This document shows, in pieces, positions 1 to 11,165 of a stretch of DNA of 64,000 bases. Every line of letters starts with the position of its first letter. The first letter of the stretch is position 1. The notes under the pieces are model-generated. The model searched no databases. It saw only the letters and a program-made list of their open reading frames with translations, and was not told where the DNA came from. This stretch comes from Marvania coccoides (lineage: Eukaryota; Chlorophyta; Trebouxiophyceae; Chlorellales; Chlorellaceae). The position numbers and the translations under genes were made by a program. The DNA is taken from the NCBI GenBank assembly GCA_963854735.1, contig OY978098.1, forward strand, positions 2,306,001 to 2,370,000, written 5' to 3'.

Positions 1-2
1 GT

Positions 3-173
3 CAAGGCGGACCAATCAGTGAACTCTCTCGCCGGGCGGTCGGGGCCTTCTCTCCCCAGACGCGCCTTGGCCAGTTCTTCGTCCCCAACGCCGTCACCAC
101 CTGGCTGACTCAATCCCTTTCACCCGTGTCCCAATACCACAGCCGTACGCCAATCTTTCCAGCATTTTCAAAA
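3..173 (+). CDS. possible C-terminal end of a gene entering from the left
   Basis: The first ~130 bases are GC-rich like the exons of this window, and frame 3 is open for 57 codons from the left edge to a TGA at 171-173. The peptide includes the stretch GQFFVPNAVTTWL. I do not recognise it and it has no diagnostic motif. The minus-strand frames are shorter. It may be the last exon of an upstream plus-strand gene, or simply untranslated sequence. Confidence 0.25.
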
Positions 174-933
174 TGAGGTTGGTGTTTGAAAGAATTGTTG
201 TGATGGGTTTCAATTTCATCAAGCGCTTAGGAGCCCCTTACGAGCTTCCGTAGCGCACCTTCGTAACGTTTTAGCTTGATCCACGTTGTGTAATGCATTT
301 CAATACAGCAGAGCATGAAATGAGGGCGAAAAGCACGATTTTGCAAGCGCAATCAGTGCTTTGTAGTGTGAAGAACTGGCATTAAAAAAAATGCGACATG
401 TATGGAGCACAATCGCACAGAGGGGCCAGGTGCAACCAAAAATACGCTTCCGTCGTGCCAAAGAAATATTATATTTGAAAATTCTGAGGCACTCCTCACT
501 TGTTTCAGCGAACGCCAAAAGCTACCCGCCACAGAAAACCAAAACAGCAAATTTTACTTTGTAGCAACATCACAAGTGAAGGAGAAAAAATGTCGGTGGT
601 TGCAGAATTCACAAAGCCTCTTCTGAGGACTTTCATACAAGAAGACTGCTGACCATGGACAGCCAACTCCACACTATATTGCTACCTGAATATGTATTTT
701 GTCTTGAGACGAGATGAAGGGGTGGTTTGGCAGCAGAGAGTCTTGATTGGATGAGACGGGGTTTTCTCCATATTTGAATTGTGTAAATAAAATAAATGCA
801 TAATGGCGAGAAGTTATACATTCTTGCTTCTATTGTGAAAATAGAATATATATACTACGCTACTAAATAAATCTTTTTATTTATTAAGTGATCAAATAGT
901 GTAGTTTGGTCAAAACAAGAGCAATTTCTCGAA
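174..933. other. intergenic stretch before the prolyl hydroxylase
   Basis: This is AT-rich, non-coding sequence with only short, unsupported open frames. It presumably holds the 3' end of the preceding gene and the promoter and 5' UTR of the prolyl hydroxylase gene. I see no repeat or RNA gene in it. Confidence 0.6.
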
Positions 934-2190
934 ATGGCAGCGCTATCAACGATGATGGTTGTAGGGGTTGCCGTGCAGCTCCTCTCACCGCAAGCTGAAG
1001 CGTTTGTCAAGGGGCCCAGGCCAGGTGGTTGGGCGGAGACGCTCAGTTGGAAGCCAAGGGCCTATGTGTACCACGGGTTCCTCTCTGATGATGAGTGTAA
1101 GCACCTGAAGACCAAGGCAGCGCCCCGGTTGGCCCGTTCCAGCGTCATCAATGCCGACGGGACCACAACGCCAGAAGACAAGATTCGCACGAGCGCAGGG
1201 ATGTTTTTCAAGTAGGTCTAGAGAGATGTGAATGGCGATGGATTGTCTCTAGTGCGCTTAGATTGATTTGAATTCCCTCCTTGATTTTCTGCAGGCCTGG
1301 AGAGGATGAACGTAAGAAGTGCAGCTCCCAGATTTTCAAAATGTGTTTTTGTTACTAATTATACACATGCTTCTCTGCGTTATCAGACATAAGGGACATT
1401 GATGAGCGAGTTGCGCTCTGGACTCACCTGCCCGTGAGTCACGGCGAGAGCATGCAGGTTCTCCGCTATGAGAGTAGGACAGATATTCTGAATGAGGCTT
1501 AAGCATTGGAATTAAAATGAAAATAAAGCATATCAAATCTCCTTTTTCCCTTTCAGATAACCAGCACTATGGCGGGCATTGGGATGAGGTAAGCTAGATT
1601 CTTTGCAAGTTTTTTTTCCAGCTAGCCCTCATGGACTTCAAACATCGGGCATATGAAAAAACCCTGTAATGTATGCAGTCAAAGTTTTTATCAATTCTTG
1701 CAGGCAGATCCAGAGGTGGAGACGCGAACAGTAGGGGGAGAATCCCCTCGGGTTGCTACCCTAATAATTTATTTAGAAGGTAGTTTATTGAAGCTAGTGG
1801 CGTCCTCGTCCTGGAGCCTCCTTAGCTCAATTATTCTCAGGATCCACTGAGAATACGTTGATGAACTAAATAAGCCCATCATTTCCGAATTTTCTCTGTG
1901 CAGATGTTGAGGAAGGAGGCGAGACAGCGTTCCCCAAGGGAGAGTGGATTGACGAAAAAATTCAAACGCAAGGGCTAACGTTCAGCGAATGCACAGGAGG
2001 CGGGGTGGCTGTTAAACCTAGAAGAGGGGACGCACTGCTGTTTTTCGGCCTAAAAAATGACGTGAGTCGCTTTGAGCCGTACTCTTTTCACACAGGCTGC
2101 CCAGTTTTGAAGGGGACCAAGTGGACAGCGGTGTACTGGCTGCACACGCGGCCGTTTTCTCCCACAGTGCAGCGCTATGGCACTGCATAA
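934..2190 (+). CDS. prolyl 4-hydroxylase (2OG-Fe(II) oxygenase)
   Basis: A 258-residue protein from six exons (934-1211, 1295-1311, 1387-1473, 1557-1588, 1704-1779, 1904-2190), all joined in frame. The family hydroxylates proline in secreted hydroxyproline-rich proteins, using 2-oxoglutarate, O2 and Fe(II) in the secretory pathway. The N-terminus is hydrophobic and looks like a signal peptide or signal anchor. The iron ligands are visible as H135-x-D137 (in GGHWDE) and H226 (in SFHTGCP). K236 lies ten residues after H226, where the family places its 2-oxoglutarate lysine. RTSAGMFF, a typical block of the family, spans the first junction. The second exon is only 17 nt. The gene converges on FGAM synthase with 279 bp between stop codons. 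Assignment is secure; the particular substrate is not known. Confidence 0.9.
1295..1311 (+). other. 17-nt microexon of the prolyl hydroxylase gene
   Basis: This microexon is flanked by an AG acceptor and a GTAAGA donor. It is required to keep frame between the exon ending in GMFF and the exon starting at IRDIDERV. It encodes most of KPGEDEH, which lies where the family has a short variable loop. Confidence 0.75.
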
Positions 2191-2469
2191 GATGCAGTAA
2201 TAACTCGGCATTTGATATTGGCCTTGGCAAGTCCTCGTATTCTTGTCGCCCTTTGCATTCCTCCTCCATGCGGTAATTTCCTCGCTTAATAAATAAATGA
2301 AAATCCAATGATACTTTCAACAATTTTACAACATACACACGACTGATAAAGAAATTTACGTACGTCACTTCAAAAGAATATAATGTTCCGTTCTTAAAAA
2401 TAAGAAAGCAGTCGCTCCCAAAAATGAGAAGGAGAAAAAACTCCGTTTCCATTTTTTACTGCTGCTACA

Positions 2470-5400
2470 CTACTGCGACGAGGCGGGGTTGGCGTCGCAC
2501 CACTCTCTCGCGTTCTGGAACAGCTTCAGCCACGGCCCGGGGTCACGCTGCCCCAGCCCCAAGTCTCGAGGGTACCAAGGGTGCTGCCACATCATGAAGC
2601 ACCGCTCAGGGTGGGGCATCATCGCCAGGTGGCGCCCGTCTGGCGAGCACATGGCTGCGATGCCTTCTGGGCTGCCGTTGGGGTTGAAAGGATACTTTTC
2701 GGTGGTGGCCCCCGTCGGGTCCACGTACCGAATGGGGGCCAGCCCGCCGGCGTCCACTACCACCTTGACCTGCGCATCGGGGAAAATGGCGCGCCCCTCG
2801 CCGTGTGCGCACCAGATGCCCAGCTTGGCGCCGCCCATGCCTTGCAGCATGATGGCGGGGGTGGCCTCATCGATGGCCACCATGGTCCAGCGAGACTCGA
2901 ACCGCCCGCTCGCGTTGTGCACGAACCGCGGCTGTCGCGCGTCGGGCAGCGGCTCGCCACCCGTGGCGGGCACCCACCCCAGCAGCGCCATCAGCTGGCA
3001 GCCGTTGCACACGCCCAGCGAGAACGTATCTTTCCGCGCGTAAAACGCCTGGAACTGCGACCACAGGCGGTCGTTGAAGCGGATGGTGCCGGCCCACCCC
3101 TTGGCGGAGTCCATAACATCAGCGTAGGAGAATCCGCCCACAAAAACAATGCCACGGAAGGCGTCAAGCTGCACCTTGCCCTGCAGCAGATCGGACATGG
3201 TCACGTCCCAGGGCTCCATGCCTGCCGACCACACAGCTGCAGCCATCTCTCGGTCGCCGTTGCTGCCCTCCTCCCGGATGATGGCCACGCGGGGGCGGTC
3301 GGCAGACTGCAGCTTTGATTCGGGGGTCCAGGTGGGGGTGAAGGGCAGCACCCAGGTGGGCGCAACGCGGGTGGCCATGCCGGCCTCCTCTGCCTCGACG
3401 CACTCCTCGGCAGCCTGTAGAGTAATAACAAAAAGTGTGAGGAAAAGTGTTGGAGTGCATTCGAGGATTATTATGAACTATAAATTAAGAAAAACGCCAT
3501 TATTATTGTGCATATATTCTCAAACAGTAAAAAGAAAGTATGCACCAATTGCTCTTTTCAAATTAATAAGACAGCGTTTCTTTACCTGCAGGCGCTCGAG
3601 GCGGAAGGCGGTGGCCTCCCAGGCATCTCGCAGCACGCCAACCTCGCCAGACACCGCGGACGTGCCCGCAACCGACAACGACACGCTGCCGTCGACTGCG
3701 GTGGCCCCTACGGTCGCAGCAGGCAGCCCCGCTGCGGCATACGCTGCCAGCACCTCTGCCTCATCCTCCGCTGCCACCTCCAACACCAGGCCCAGCTCCT
3801 CAGCAAAAAGGGCCGCGTACTCGCCGTGGGGGTCCTCCTCAGGCATGGGCACGTCGACAGCAACGCCGCAGTTGCCTGAGAACGCCATCTCTAGCACAGC
3901 CACCGCCAGTCCACCGTCGGAGATGTCGTGGCCAGCCAACACCTTGCCTTCTGCGATCAGGCGCTGGGTGGTATTGAAGGCGGCGCCCAGGGCGGCGGGC
4001 GCCACGTCGGGGGAGTTGTCTCCGAGCTGGGAGTAAACCTGCGCCAGGGCGGAGCCGCCGAGGCGCCGGCGCCCAAATCCGAGGTCCACGTGGACCACCT
4101 TGGAGGCACCAGGGGCCTTGAAGTCGGGGGTAATCACCTGGGTCACGTCTGGGCAGGTCACGTAGGCAGACACCACCAGGTTGCCCGGCGCCATCACCGT
4201 TTCTCCGCCAGCTCCGGCTGCCATAGACAGGGAGTCTTTGCCGCCGTCCACCGCCACGCCGAGCTCCAGCATGGCATCGCGCAGCGCGCACGCCGCGTCG
4301 TACATGGCGGCACCCTCCGCCTTCATTTTGGCGGCATACATCCAGTTGACCGACGCTTTAACATCTTTCAAGGAAGTGGCGCGAGCCCACACCAGGTTGG
4401 TGAGCGCCTCGCCCAGGGCCATGCGCGCCATGGCGGGCGGGTCAATCAATCCCTTGAGGGGCTGCTCCCCGATGGAGGTGGCAGCGCCAGTGACCCCAAA
4501 GTGGGTCTGAGCGGTGACGGCAACGTCAGACACCGGGAGCTGCAGGGGGCCGCAGCACTGCTGCTGGGCCACCAGCCCCGTGACGGAGCGGTCCACCTTG
4601 GAGGTGAGGAAGCGCTTGGAGCCCACGGAGGGCAGGCGCAGCACGCGGTCCAGCGCAGCGGCGGTGGTGGCGTCGGCGGGGAGCTCCAACGCGCGGCGCG
4701 CGGCGTCCTCGCGCTCAAACTTGAAGGTTTTGTTGGGCATGTCGCCCAGCACCTTCTCCAGATCCAGATCGACGGGGGTGGGGGAGCCAGGGGCCGCAGT
4801 TTTGTCCTCCAGCACCACGCGGCCGCAGCCGTCGATGGTGCCAATGATCTGCATGTTGCACCGTTCCCGCGCGCATATCTCCTCCAGCTGCGCCCGCGCC
4901 TCGGTCTTGATGAGCAGACAGTCGTTCTCCTGGTACTCAGCCCCCCAGATCTCAAGGACGCTCATCGTGTTGTCGCCCAGCTTGATGGCACGCACGTCGA
5001 TGTGCGCCCCCAGAGGGTAGATGATTTCTTTCACTACGTTGCAGTTGCCGCCCGCCCCCTGGTCGTGGATCTGCTCGATGGGGTTGGCCTCGCCCAGCTC
5101 CACACACGCCCGCACCACGCGCCACAGCTTCTGCGCCACCTCCGCGTCGCCGCGCTGCACCGCGTTGAAGTCCAGGTCCGCGGAGCGCGAGCCAGAGGGC
5201 TCGGAGGACGCCGCGCCACCGCCCATGCCAATGCGGTACGCAGGGCCGCCGATCTTCACAATCAGCATCCCCAGGGCGGGGTCCTTCTTCTCCAGGTGGC
5301 TGTGGTCGATCTGCCCCAGTCCAGCACTGAACATGATGGGTTTGATCCACTCCCGGCGCTCCCCGCACGGCAGGCGCTGCCCAAAGGTCCGGGTGTACCC

Positions 5401-7183
5401 AGCAATCAGCGGCTCCCCAAACTTGTTGCCATAGTCGGAGGCGCCGTTGGAGGCATCGATCAGGATCTGCAGAGGGGGTGCCAGCGAGGCGGGGTACTCA
5501 AAGCCGGGGTCTTCCCAAGGCAGGTCGTACCCGTCCATCCTCAAATTTCCCACGCAGTACCCCGCGGTGGCGGCGCCCATGATGGAGCCGGTGCCCGTGG
5601 CGTGGGTGTCGCGGATGCGGCCGCCTGCGCCGGTCTCGGCGCCAGGGTAGGGCGCCACGGCACACGGGAAGTTGTGGGTCTCTGCGGTGAGCAGGACGTC
5701 CCAGTCGCGGGGCTGGGGGGTCAGGGAGGAGGGGGTGCCGGGGGCGGCGGGCAGCAGCGGCGCCACAGGGCCGCCGCGAATGGCGGAGGAGTTGTCCTTG
5801 AAGCCAATGACAGAGTTGCCTTTGTTGCGCTTCCAGGTGTCCTTCACGATCTGGAACAGCGTCTCCGGGGTCTTTTGACCGTCGATATAGAGGTCGGCGT
5901 TGAAGAACCAGTGCCGCGAGTGCTCAGAGTTGGACTGCGCTATGTCAAAGAGCTCGACATTGGTGGGGTCGCGCTTCAGCTCGTCTTTGAACATCGTGGT
6001 GTAGTACTCGAGGTCCCAATCGTCAAAGGCAAGCCCCATCTCCGCGTTGACGCGCTCCAGCGCCGCCCTGCCCTCTGCAACCACCGGAATAGTGGACACC
6101 GGCGCCGGGACGTTGGTGGTGGCGAAAGAGGCCAGAGGGGCCTCGTACACCTGCTCAGTCATCCGGTCGTGCACCAGCGCGGTAAACGCGGCGCGCTCCT
6201 CGGGCGACAGCGGCGCGGAGGAGCGCAGGAGGAATCGTCGGGAGACCTCAACGCGGGAGACCTTGCCGAGGCCGCAGGAGGAGCAGATCGACACCGCGTT
6301 GGCGGACCAGGCCGTGGAGAAGTTCATGCGGGGGCCCACCTCCACCACGGCCTCGTTGGCGGCGGGGGAGAAGCGTGAGTCTGGGGTCAGCAGCTCGGGC
6401 TCAAAGGTTTCCCGGAGCAGCCACGCCAGTGTCTCCGCTTCGGCCGCTGTGAGGGGCTCCGTGGTGGAGACGTTGTAGCACAGCTCCCCATCGATGCCCT
6501 GGATCTTGGGGGAGGCCTTGTCCTGCGCCCTGTGCAGCAGGGTGTTGGCCTGGGAGGCCGTGAGTCCTGGGTAGCGGTACAGCTGCGCCACGCCCGCTGA
6601 GCCGGAAGAAAGCTTGCTCTGAGGGGAGACACTCCTCTGTGGGCATGGTTTGGAGAGGTTGGGGTTAGATGAACATGAAATTGAGGTTGACCATTGAGGG
6701 GGAGGAAAACAGCAGCGGCAAAAAAAAATAAAAAAATATTAAGTAGTGCTTGAGGCAGCTGCGTACCTCTGCAGCTGCTGTGGCTACGATGGTAGAACGC
6801 AGCAGAGCCTGGCGACGTCCTGCCAGCGCGGGGCGGCCTGCAGGAATTCATACCCAGAAAAAAGTGTTGTTTAAAAATAATGCAAATTGTGAAATTGCTG
6901 TAGGGAGGCGCAGCTCCACGCACCCGAGGCGAGGAGGCCAGCAACACGTCCAACATTGGTACGGGCAGCATAATTTCCCAGCAGACGGCGTCCAGCGGGG
7001 GTCCTGCAAAAAACAACAGCGCATGCTTTTTAAAAAATCCTTTCAAATTTTTTAGCGTGCTGGCCGCGCTGCTCATTCCACCAGCATACGCCAGTTGAGC
7101 TAATTTCATAATGAAACCATATGCGCGATTTACCTGCCGAGGACCCCAGAAACAGAGCCCGGGCGGGCTGCTAATTGATTCAT
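2470..7183 (-). CDS. purL: phosphoribosylformylglycinamidine (FGAM) synthase, organelle-targeted
   Basis: A 1,398-residue large-type PurL that converts FGAR, glutamine and ATP to FGAM in de novo purine synthesis. There are five exons: 7183-7134, 7003-6924, 6837-6767, 6636-3586 and 3414-2470. The first three encode only a basic, Ala/Arg/Ser-rich leader starting MNQLAARPGSVSG, typical of a chloroplast (or dual) transit peptide. The long fourth exon carries the synthetase halves, including the MGGGAASSEPSG loop and DIYxxx-type aminoimidazole motifs such as AGHDISDGGLAV. The last exon is the glutaminase domain with nucleophile C1220 (LGVCNGCQ) and H1352/E1354 (MMPHPERC). Length matches the single-chain eukaryotic and proteobacterial form. 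It is divergent from the RETICULATA-like gene across a 287-bp spacer, which probably holds both promoters. Confidence 0.95.
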
Positions 7184-7470
7184 CGGCGGTCGCGCGCCCC
7201 GATGAATCTCCTCGATCTCAATTCACTGTAGCAGAGTTAATTAATGAGTAAGGTCGCCCAGAGGCGGCGTTCTTGTCAATTCGGCGTCGGGCGTGCTGCG
7301 TTTTGGCATGCTGCGCTACCATCCTGCAAAACGCGCATTTGAGCTGCATTTATATATATATTAATACACAATTAATCAGGATCGGTCCGATCGCAGGCCC
7401 CGGAAGCCCCGCAGCGCCCCGATCCACCAAATTTTTAGTCGGAGGTTTTATCGAAAGCCCTAGTTTTTCA
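7184..7470. promoter_or_regulatory. divergent promoter region between FGAM synthase and RETICULATA-like genes
   Basis: This 287-bp spacer separates two ATGs pointing away from each other, so both promoters and 5' UTRs must lie here or overlap. An upstream in-frame ATG at 7273 would lengthen the plus-strand protein, but the residues it adds do not look like a transit peptide and the sequence between is AT-rich with a run of TA repeats. No specific transcription-factor site is claimed. Confidence 0.5.
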
Positions 7471-8616
7471 ATGGCCCCCACATTGCTGCCGGCACCCGGC
7501 GCCACCACCTTAAAATGCTCTAAGCTTGTCACCAAGGCCGTTGCCTTTGGGGGAGCCCCCAACCGCCCCCGTCCCCTCGGCCTGGGCCCCCGTCGCGGCA
7601 CTTTCGCCTCCACCCCCCGCCTCGCCGCGGCCGCCAGCGACGCCAGCGACAAGGACTTCGCCCCGTCCCTCGACAGCGCGCCCCCAGGCACCACCGTGCC
7701 GCCTGGAGGAGAGGGAGGCGATGACGGAGACGACGGAGGCAACAACGGAGGCTCTGGCGCCGCCCTGCTGATGGCGGGCGGCAAGGCGCTGGAGTCGCTG
7801 CCCGCGGAGCTTGCGCAGGCGCTGAAAGAGGGCAAGCTGCCGGCTGAGATGCTGCAGCGCTACCTGGATCTCTCCAAGGTGCCGTTTGTTTCGTGGCTCC
7901 TCAACTTTTCGGGCTTCCGCGATCGTCTGCTGGCGGACCCCTCCTTCATGATCAAGGTGGGCATCGAGGTGGGCATCGGCATCTGCACCAAGACCACCGC
8001 GGAGTACACCAAGCGCGGAGAATCTTTTTCGTCTCAGCTCGATTTCGTGTTTGCCAACCTGGTGATGGCGCTCATTGCCGACTTCATGCTGGTGTGGCTG
8101 CCCGCGCCCACCTTCTCCATCGCCGGCAGGGCCGCCGTCTCGCCCAACTTCCTGGCAAAGGCGTTTGCCGGCTGCCCCGACAACGCGTTCCAGAAGGTGC
8201 CCCCCGGCTACGCGCCCTTCTCGCTGGGCCAGCGCTTCGGCGCGGTGGTGCGCAACGGAGGAAAGCTGTTTGGCGTGGGGCTGTTCGCCTCGCTTCTGGG
8301 CGTGGGCATCACCAACGGGCTGGTCGGGGTGCGGCAGTTGCTGGACCCCTCCTTCATCCCTCTCAACGCCCCCCAAGACGCGCTCATCATGTCGGCGGCG
8401 TACGGCTCCTACATGGCGTCGTCCTCCAACCTGCGGTATCAGATTCTGGCTGGCATCGTGGAGGAGCGGGGCATTGAAGTGATGTTCAAGTCAAACCCCG
8501 CTGTGTGCGCTGCGCTGTCGTTCGTGGTCAGGACAGGCAACACCTTCCTGGGGTCGCTGCTGTGGGTGGACTACCTGCAGCTGCTGGGCCTGCAGAAGAT
8601 CGGGTCTGGGCACTGA
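7471..8616 (+). CDS. RETICULATA-related (DUF3411) plastid envelope protein
   Basis: A single-exon gene encoding 381 residues if the ATG at 7471 is used. That start gives a classic chloroplast transit peptide (MAPTLLPAPGATTLK, then Arg/Ala/Ser-rich sequence), followed by an acidic and Gly/Asn-rich spacer. The mature part carries family hallmarks: DPSFMIKVGIEVGIGI, AEYTKRGESF, and IADFMLVWLPAPT, with several hydrophobic segments. In land plants these proteins sit in the chloroplast envelope and affect leaf development and metabolite levels; the molecular activity is not established. The family is typical of the green lineage, which helps place this genome. Confidence 0.88.
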   Translation: MAPTLLPAPGATTLKCSKLVTKAVAFGGAPNRPRPLGLGPRRGTFASTPRLAAAASDASDKDFAPSLDSAPPGTTVPPGGEGGDDGDDGGNNGGSGAALLMAGGKALESLPAELAQALKEGKLPAEMLQRYLDLSKVPFVSWLLNFSGFRDRLLADPSFMIKVGIEVGIGICTKTTAEYTKRGESFSSQLDFVFANLVMALIADFMLVWLPAPTFSIAGRAAVSPNFLAKAFAGCPDNAFQKVPPGYAPFSLGQRFGAVVRNGGKLFGVGLFASLLGVGITNGLVGVRQLLDPSFIPLNAPQDALIMSAAYGSYMASSSNLRYQILAGIVEERGIEVMFKSNPAVCAALSFVVRTGNTFLGSLLWVDYLQLLGLQKIGSGH

Positions 8617-9101
8617 TTTTTTTTCTGATTCAACGTAACAAGAGGGGATACAGTTGAGGGTTGCTTTTCGTTATGGGTGTGACCGTTTAAAAAAAAAACT
8701 AACGAGATGCACGTTTACGCGATGAATCTATTTTTGATGCAGCAGCCAATCGAGAGAGTTCGCTTGCTTGTTCGCTTTTTATTATGCATTTTATAACGGC
8801 CTCTGCTCGTTTGCAGACCGGCACTGACTTTCTTTCTCTCTCCCTGCTCCCCCTCCTGTGCTTATATTTCCCTTTCTTTTTTCATCAATTGGTATTATAC
8901 TCCTCCCTTCTGTTCTCTTTGTGTGTAACATCATCAACGTGTGCTTCCAGCCGCTGACGACAAAAATGCGAAAAAAAATTATTCTCTTCAAAAATTAAAA
9001 CCGATGAAGAAGTGACGACCAAAAAAAACTTGGAAACCAACCAGTACGTCGTGATGATGATGATGAGTGCTTTCCCTTTTCACTCATTCTCTCTTTCCTT
9101 T
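8617..9101. other. intergenic spacer between convergent genes
   Basis: This should hold the two 3' UTRs of the RETICULATA-like gene and the epimerase gene. It is AT-rich, with a short GAT trinucleotide run near 9049-9066. No gene is seen. Confidence 0.6.
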
Positions 9102-10595
9102 TCAAAGGTCCACGATGGACATCTCCATCTGTGCGCGCCAGAACTCTCCGGGCTTCAGCACCACGGGAGAAGAGAACTGCGCGTTTTCCACGCACACAAA
9201 CTCTTTGTAGCACGCCTCCATGGAGGTCCAGGGTGACCACACCACCACGTCAGACCACTTGTTGGAGGTGATGGCAACGGCGGCGCCGGTGCCAACGTCC
9301 AGCTCGACGTGGTCGCGGGCCTTCAAGTAGACGGAGTCCACAGGGCCGGTGAACGCGATCTCGTCGCAGTCCTCCACCTTCTTGGGGGGGTTGTTGGCGT
9401 CAACCACCTTGTCTAGGTACTCCTGCAATAAAAATGCGGTATATTATTAGAAATATTGTTGATAGAAGGAGATGTTGATTTGAGATTGGTGTAAATTGGA
9501 GTGAAATGGAATTTAAATTATACGCAAAATAGCAAATTCAGCGATATAAAAGATGTTCTACCGCTACTCACCAGGCCCTTGAGCCCGCGCACCCTGGCGT
9601 TCTCCACGCCCGCCACCTCAAAGTAGGTGTGCAGCGCCGCAGAGAAGTCGAACTCTTTGTCGCCGGTGTTTACCACCCTCACGTCGGTTTTCAACAGCTC
9701 GCCGTGCAGGCCCACCGAGTACACCACCTTGAAGGAGTGCGGCCACATGGCGCGGGTGTAGTCGTTGTCCGACAGCACCAGCTCCACCTCTGGGTCGCGG
9801 TCGTCGGGCTGAGGGTCAGCAGAGGTGCCGGCGACCTCCCAGTCGAGGTTGCGAGCGAAGCCGTGCTGCTGCATCTTTCCAGGGCCGAATTGGGGGAAGC
9901 ACCAAGGAACGCCGCCTGTGTTTTGTTTGCAAATTTTAAAAAAAAATTTTAGGGAGGGGGGTTGACGATAAAAATGAGAATTTGAAAGGGAAGCATGATG
10001 AGTATAATGAGGATGTTTACTTCATTTGAAAAAGGATATAGATGGGGGATTCGATGGAGTCCCAAGTTCGCCTTTGAAGAGGCTCAAGTTATTAATGTTT
10101 TCACCTGAGATGGGCTTCGACTTGTCAAACACGGCGTCGGGGCGAATGTAGAGCACCTCATCGCCAGAGGGCTGCTTAAAGGAGGTGATGCAGCCGCCAA
10201 ACAGCACGATCTCCGCGGAGGAGCCGCACGCGTGCTGCAGCACCACAGTGGGGAGGCCGCCACGCCCCTCGATGAATTTAACACGGTCGGGGATGGCAAA
10301 GCGGGTGTTCAGGTCCTCCACAACCGCAGTGGCGGAGGCTGCGGCAGCCACGCAGGGGCGAACGGCGCGGGCGGGGCGCAGCGGGGCGGAGAGGCAGGGC
10401 TTGCGAGCCAGGACGGCGACGCGGCTGAAGTGGGAGAAAATAGCAAAATTGAGGGACGAGGGCTTGATCGATGTGAAAGGTGGGCGTATTTGTTTGTTTT
10501 TGTGTTTTTAAGTGCAAATTGACGCACCTGGGGCGGATGATCTGGGCCTGGGGCCTCACAGATGCGGCACGAAGGGTGATTGAAGCCATCGCCAT
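9102..10595 (-). CDS. glucose-6-phosphate 1-epimerase-like protein, plastid-targeted
   Basis: A 350-residue protein from four exons: 10595-10528, 10424-10105, 9915-9572 and 9422-9102. It belongs to the YeaD-type galactose-mutarotase fold, which interconverts alpha and beta glucose 6-phosphate. Visible hallmarks are the FGGCITSF beta strand, the VPWCFPQFG loop, the catalytic-type histidine H147 in QHGFARN, and the late strand block ending FWRAQMEMSIVDL. The first ~65 residues are Ala/Arg-rich with few acidic residues, consistent with a chloroplast transit peptide. The start ATG at 10595 precedes a short first exon encoding MAMASITLRAAS. Sugar specificity could differ from glucose 6-phosphate; the fold assignment is strong. 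Confidence 0.88.
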
Positions 10596-11165
10596 TGCGA
10601 ACCGATCTCTTCCACTAGAAAAATTGATTTTTCACGATCTTGATGTCGCAATAAAATCCGGAAAGGGAGAGTGTGGACAGAGCGATGCCTCATCAAAAGC
10701 TCAGTGGGCCTTTGAAACCCAATCCAGCTGTCGGCATTGTTGAGCCTGGGTTTCGCTGTCGGGAAATGGGGATTACTATTTAAGTGCACATTGAGATGGC
10801 GCCTGTACCGGCGATGCGCTGTAGTCTCTTGTCCTGGGCATCAAAGCTTCGCCGTCACCGGGTGGTGGCAGAGGCCAAGGCAAAAGGGAGAGGAATGGGA
10901 GAGATGAGAATACGGCACAAACTTTCAATGTCGTTGTGTACCGCTGTGCATACCAAAATTACACTGACCAGCAGGCTTTGGTTGAGAGTGATATTTGTTG
11001 GCATCTCACTGGTCAGAAAGTTCTTCGCCCAATTAAATATCGTATGCTTTCTCCAGCACCAGCATCTTAATATTTATCATTGTATCAGCCATTGAGACAC
11101 TGAAAGGGTCTCTTTGAGAGTAAATATCCCAAGCATAAAAATTATTTGAAACTTTCAAGAATAAA
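10596..11165. promoter_or_regulatory. divergent intergenic region
   Basis: This 570-bp AT-rich stretch lies between the epimerase start (minus) and the saccharopine-dehydrogenase-like start (plus), so it should contain both promoters. I find no conserved gene or structured RNA in it. Confidence 0.5.

Noticed and set aside
3928..6378. 816-codon open frame on the plus strand
   Set aside because: It is antisense to the GC-rich coding exon of FGAM synthase; its His/Gly/Ala/Arg-rich sequence is a shadow of codon bias.
7273..7470. N-terminal extension of the RETICULATA-like protein from the ATG at 7273
   Set aside because: The added sequence is Cys- and Ile-rich, comes from AT-rich DNA, and precedes a standard transit peptide start at 7471.
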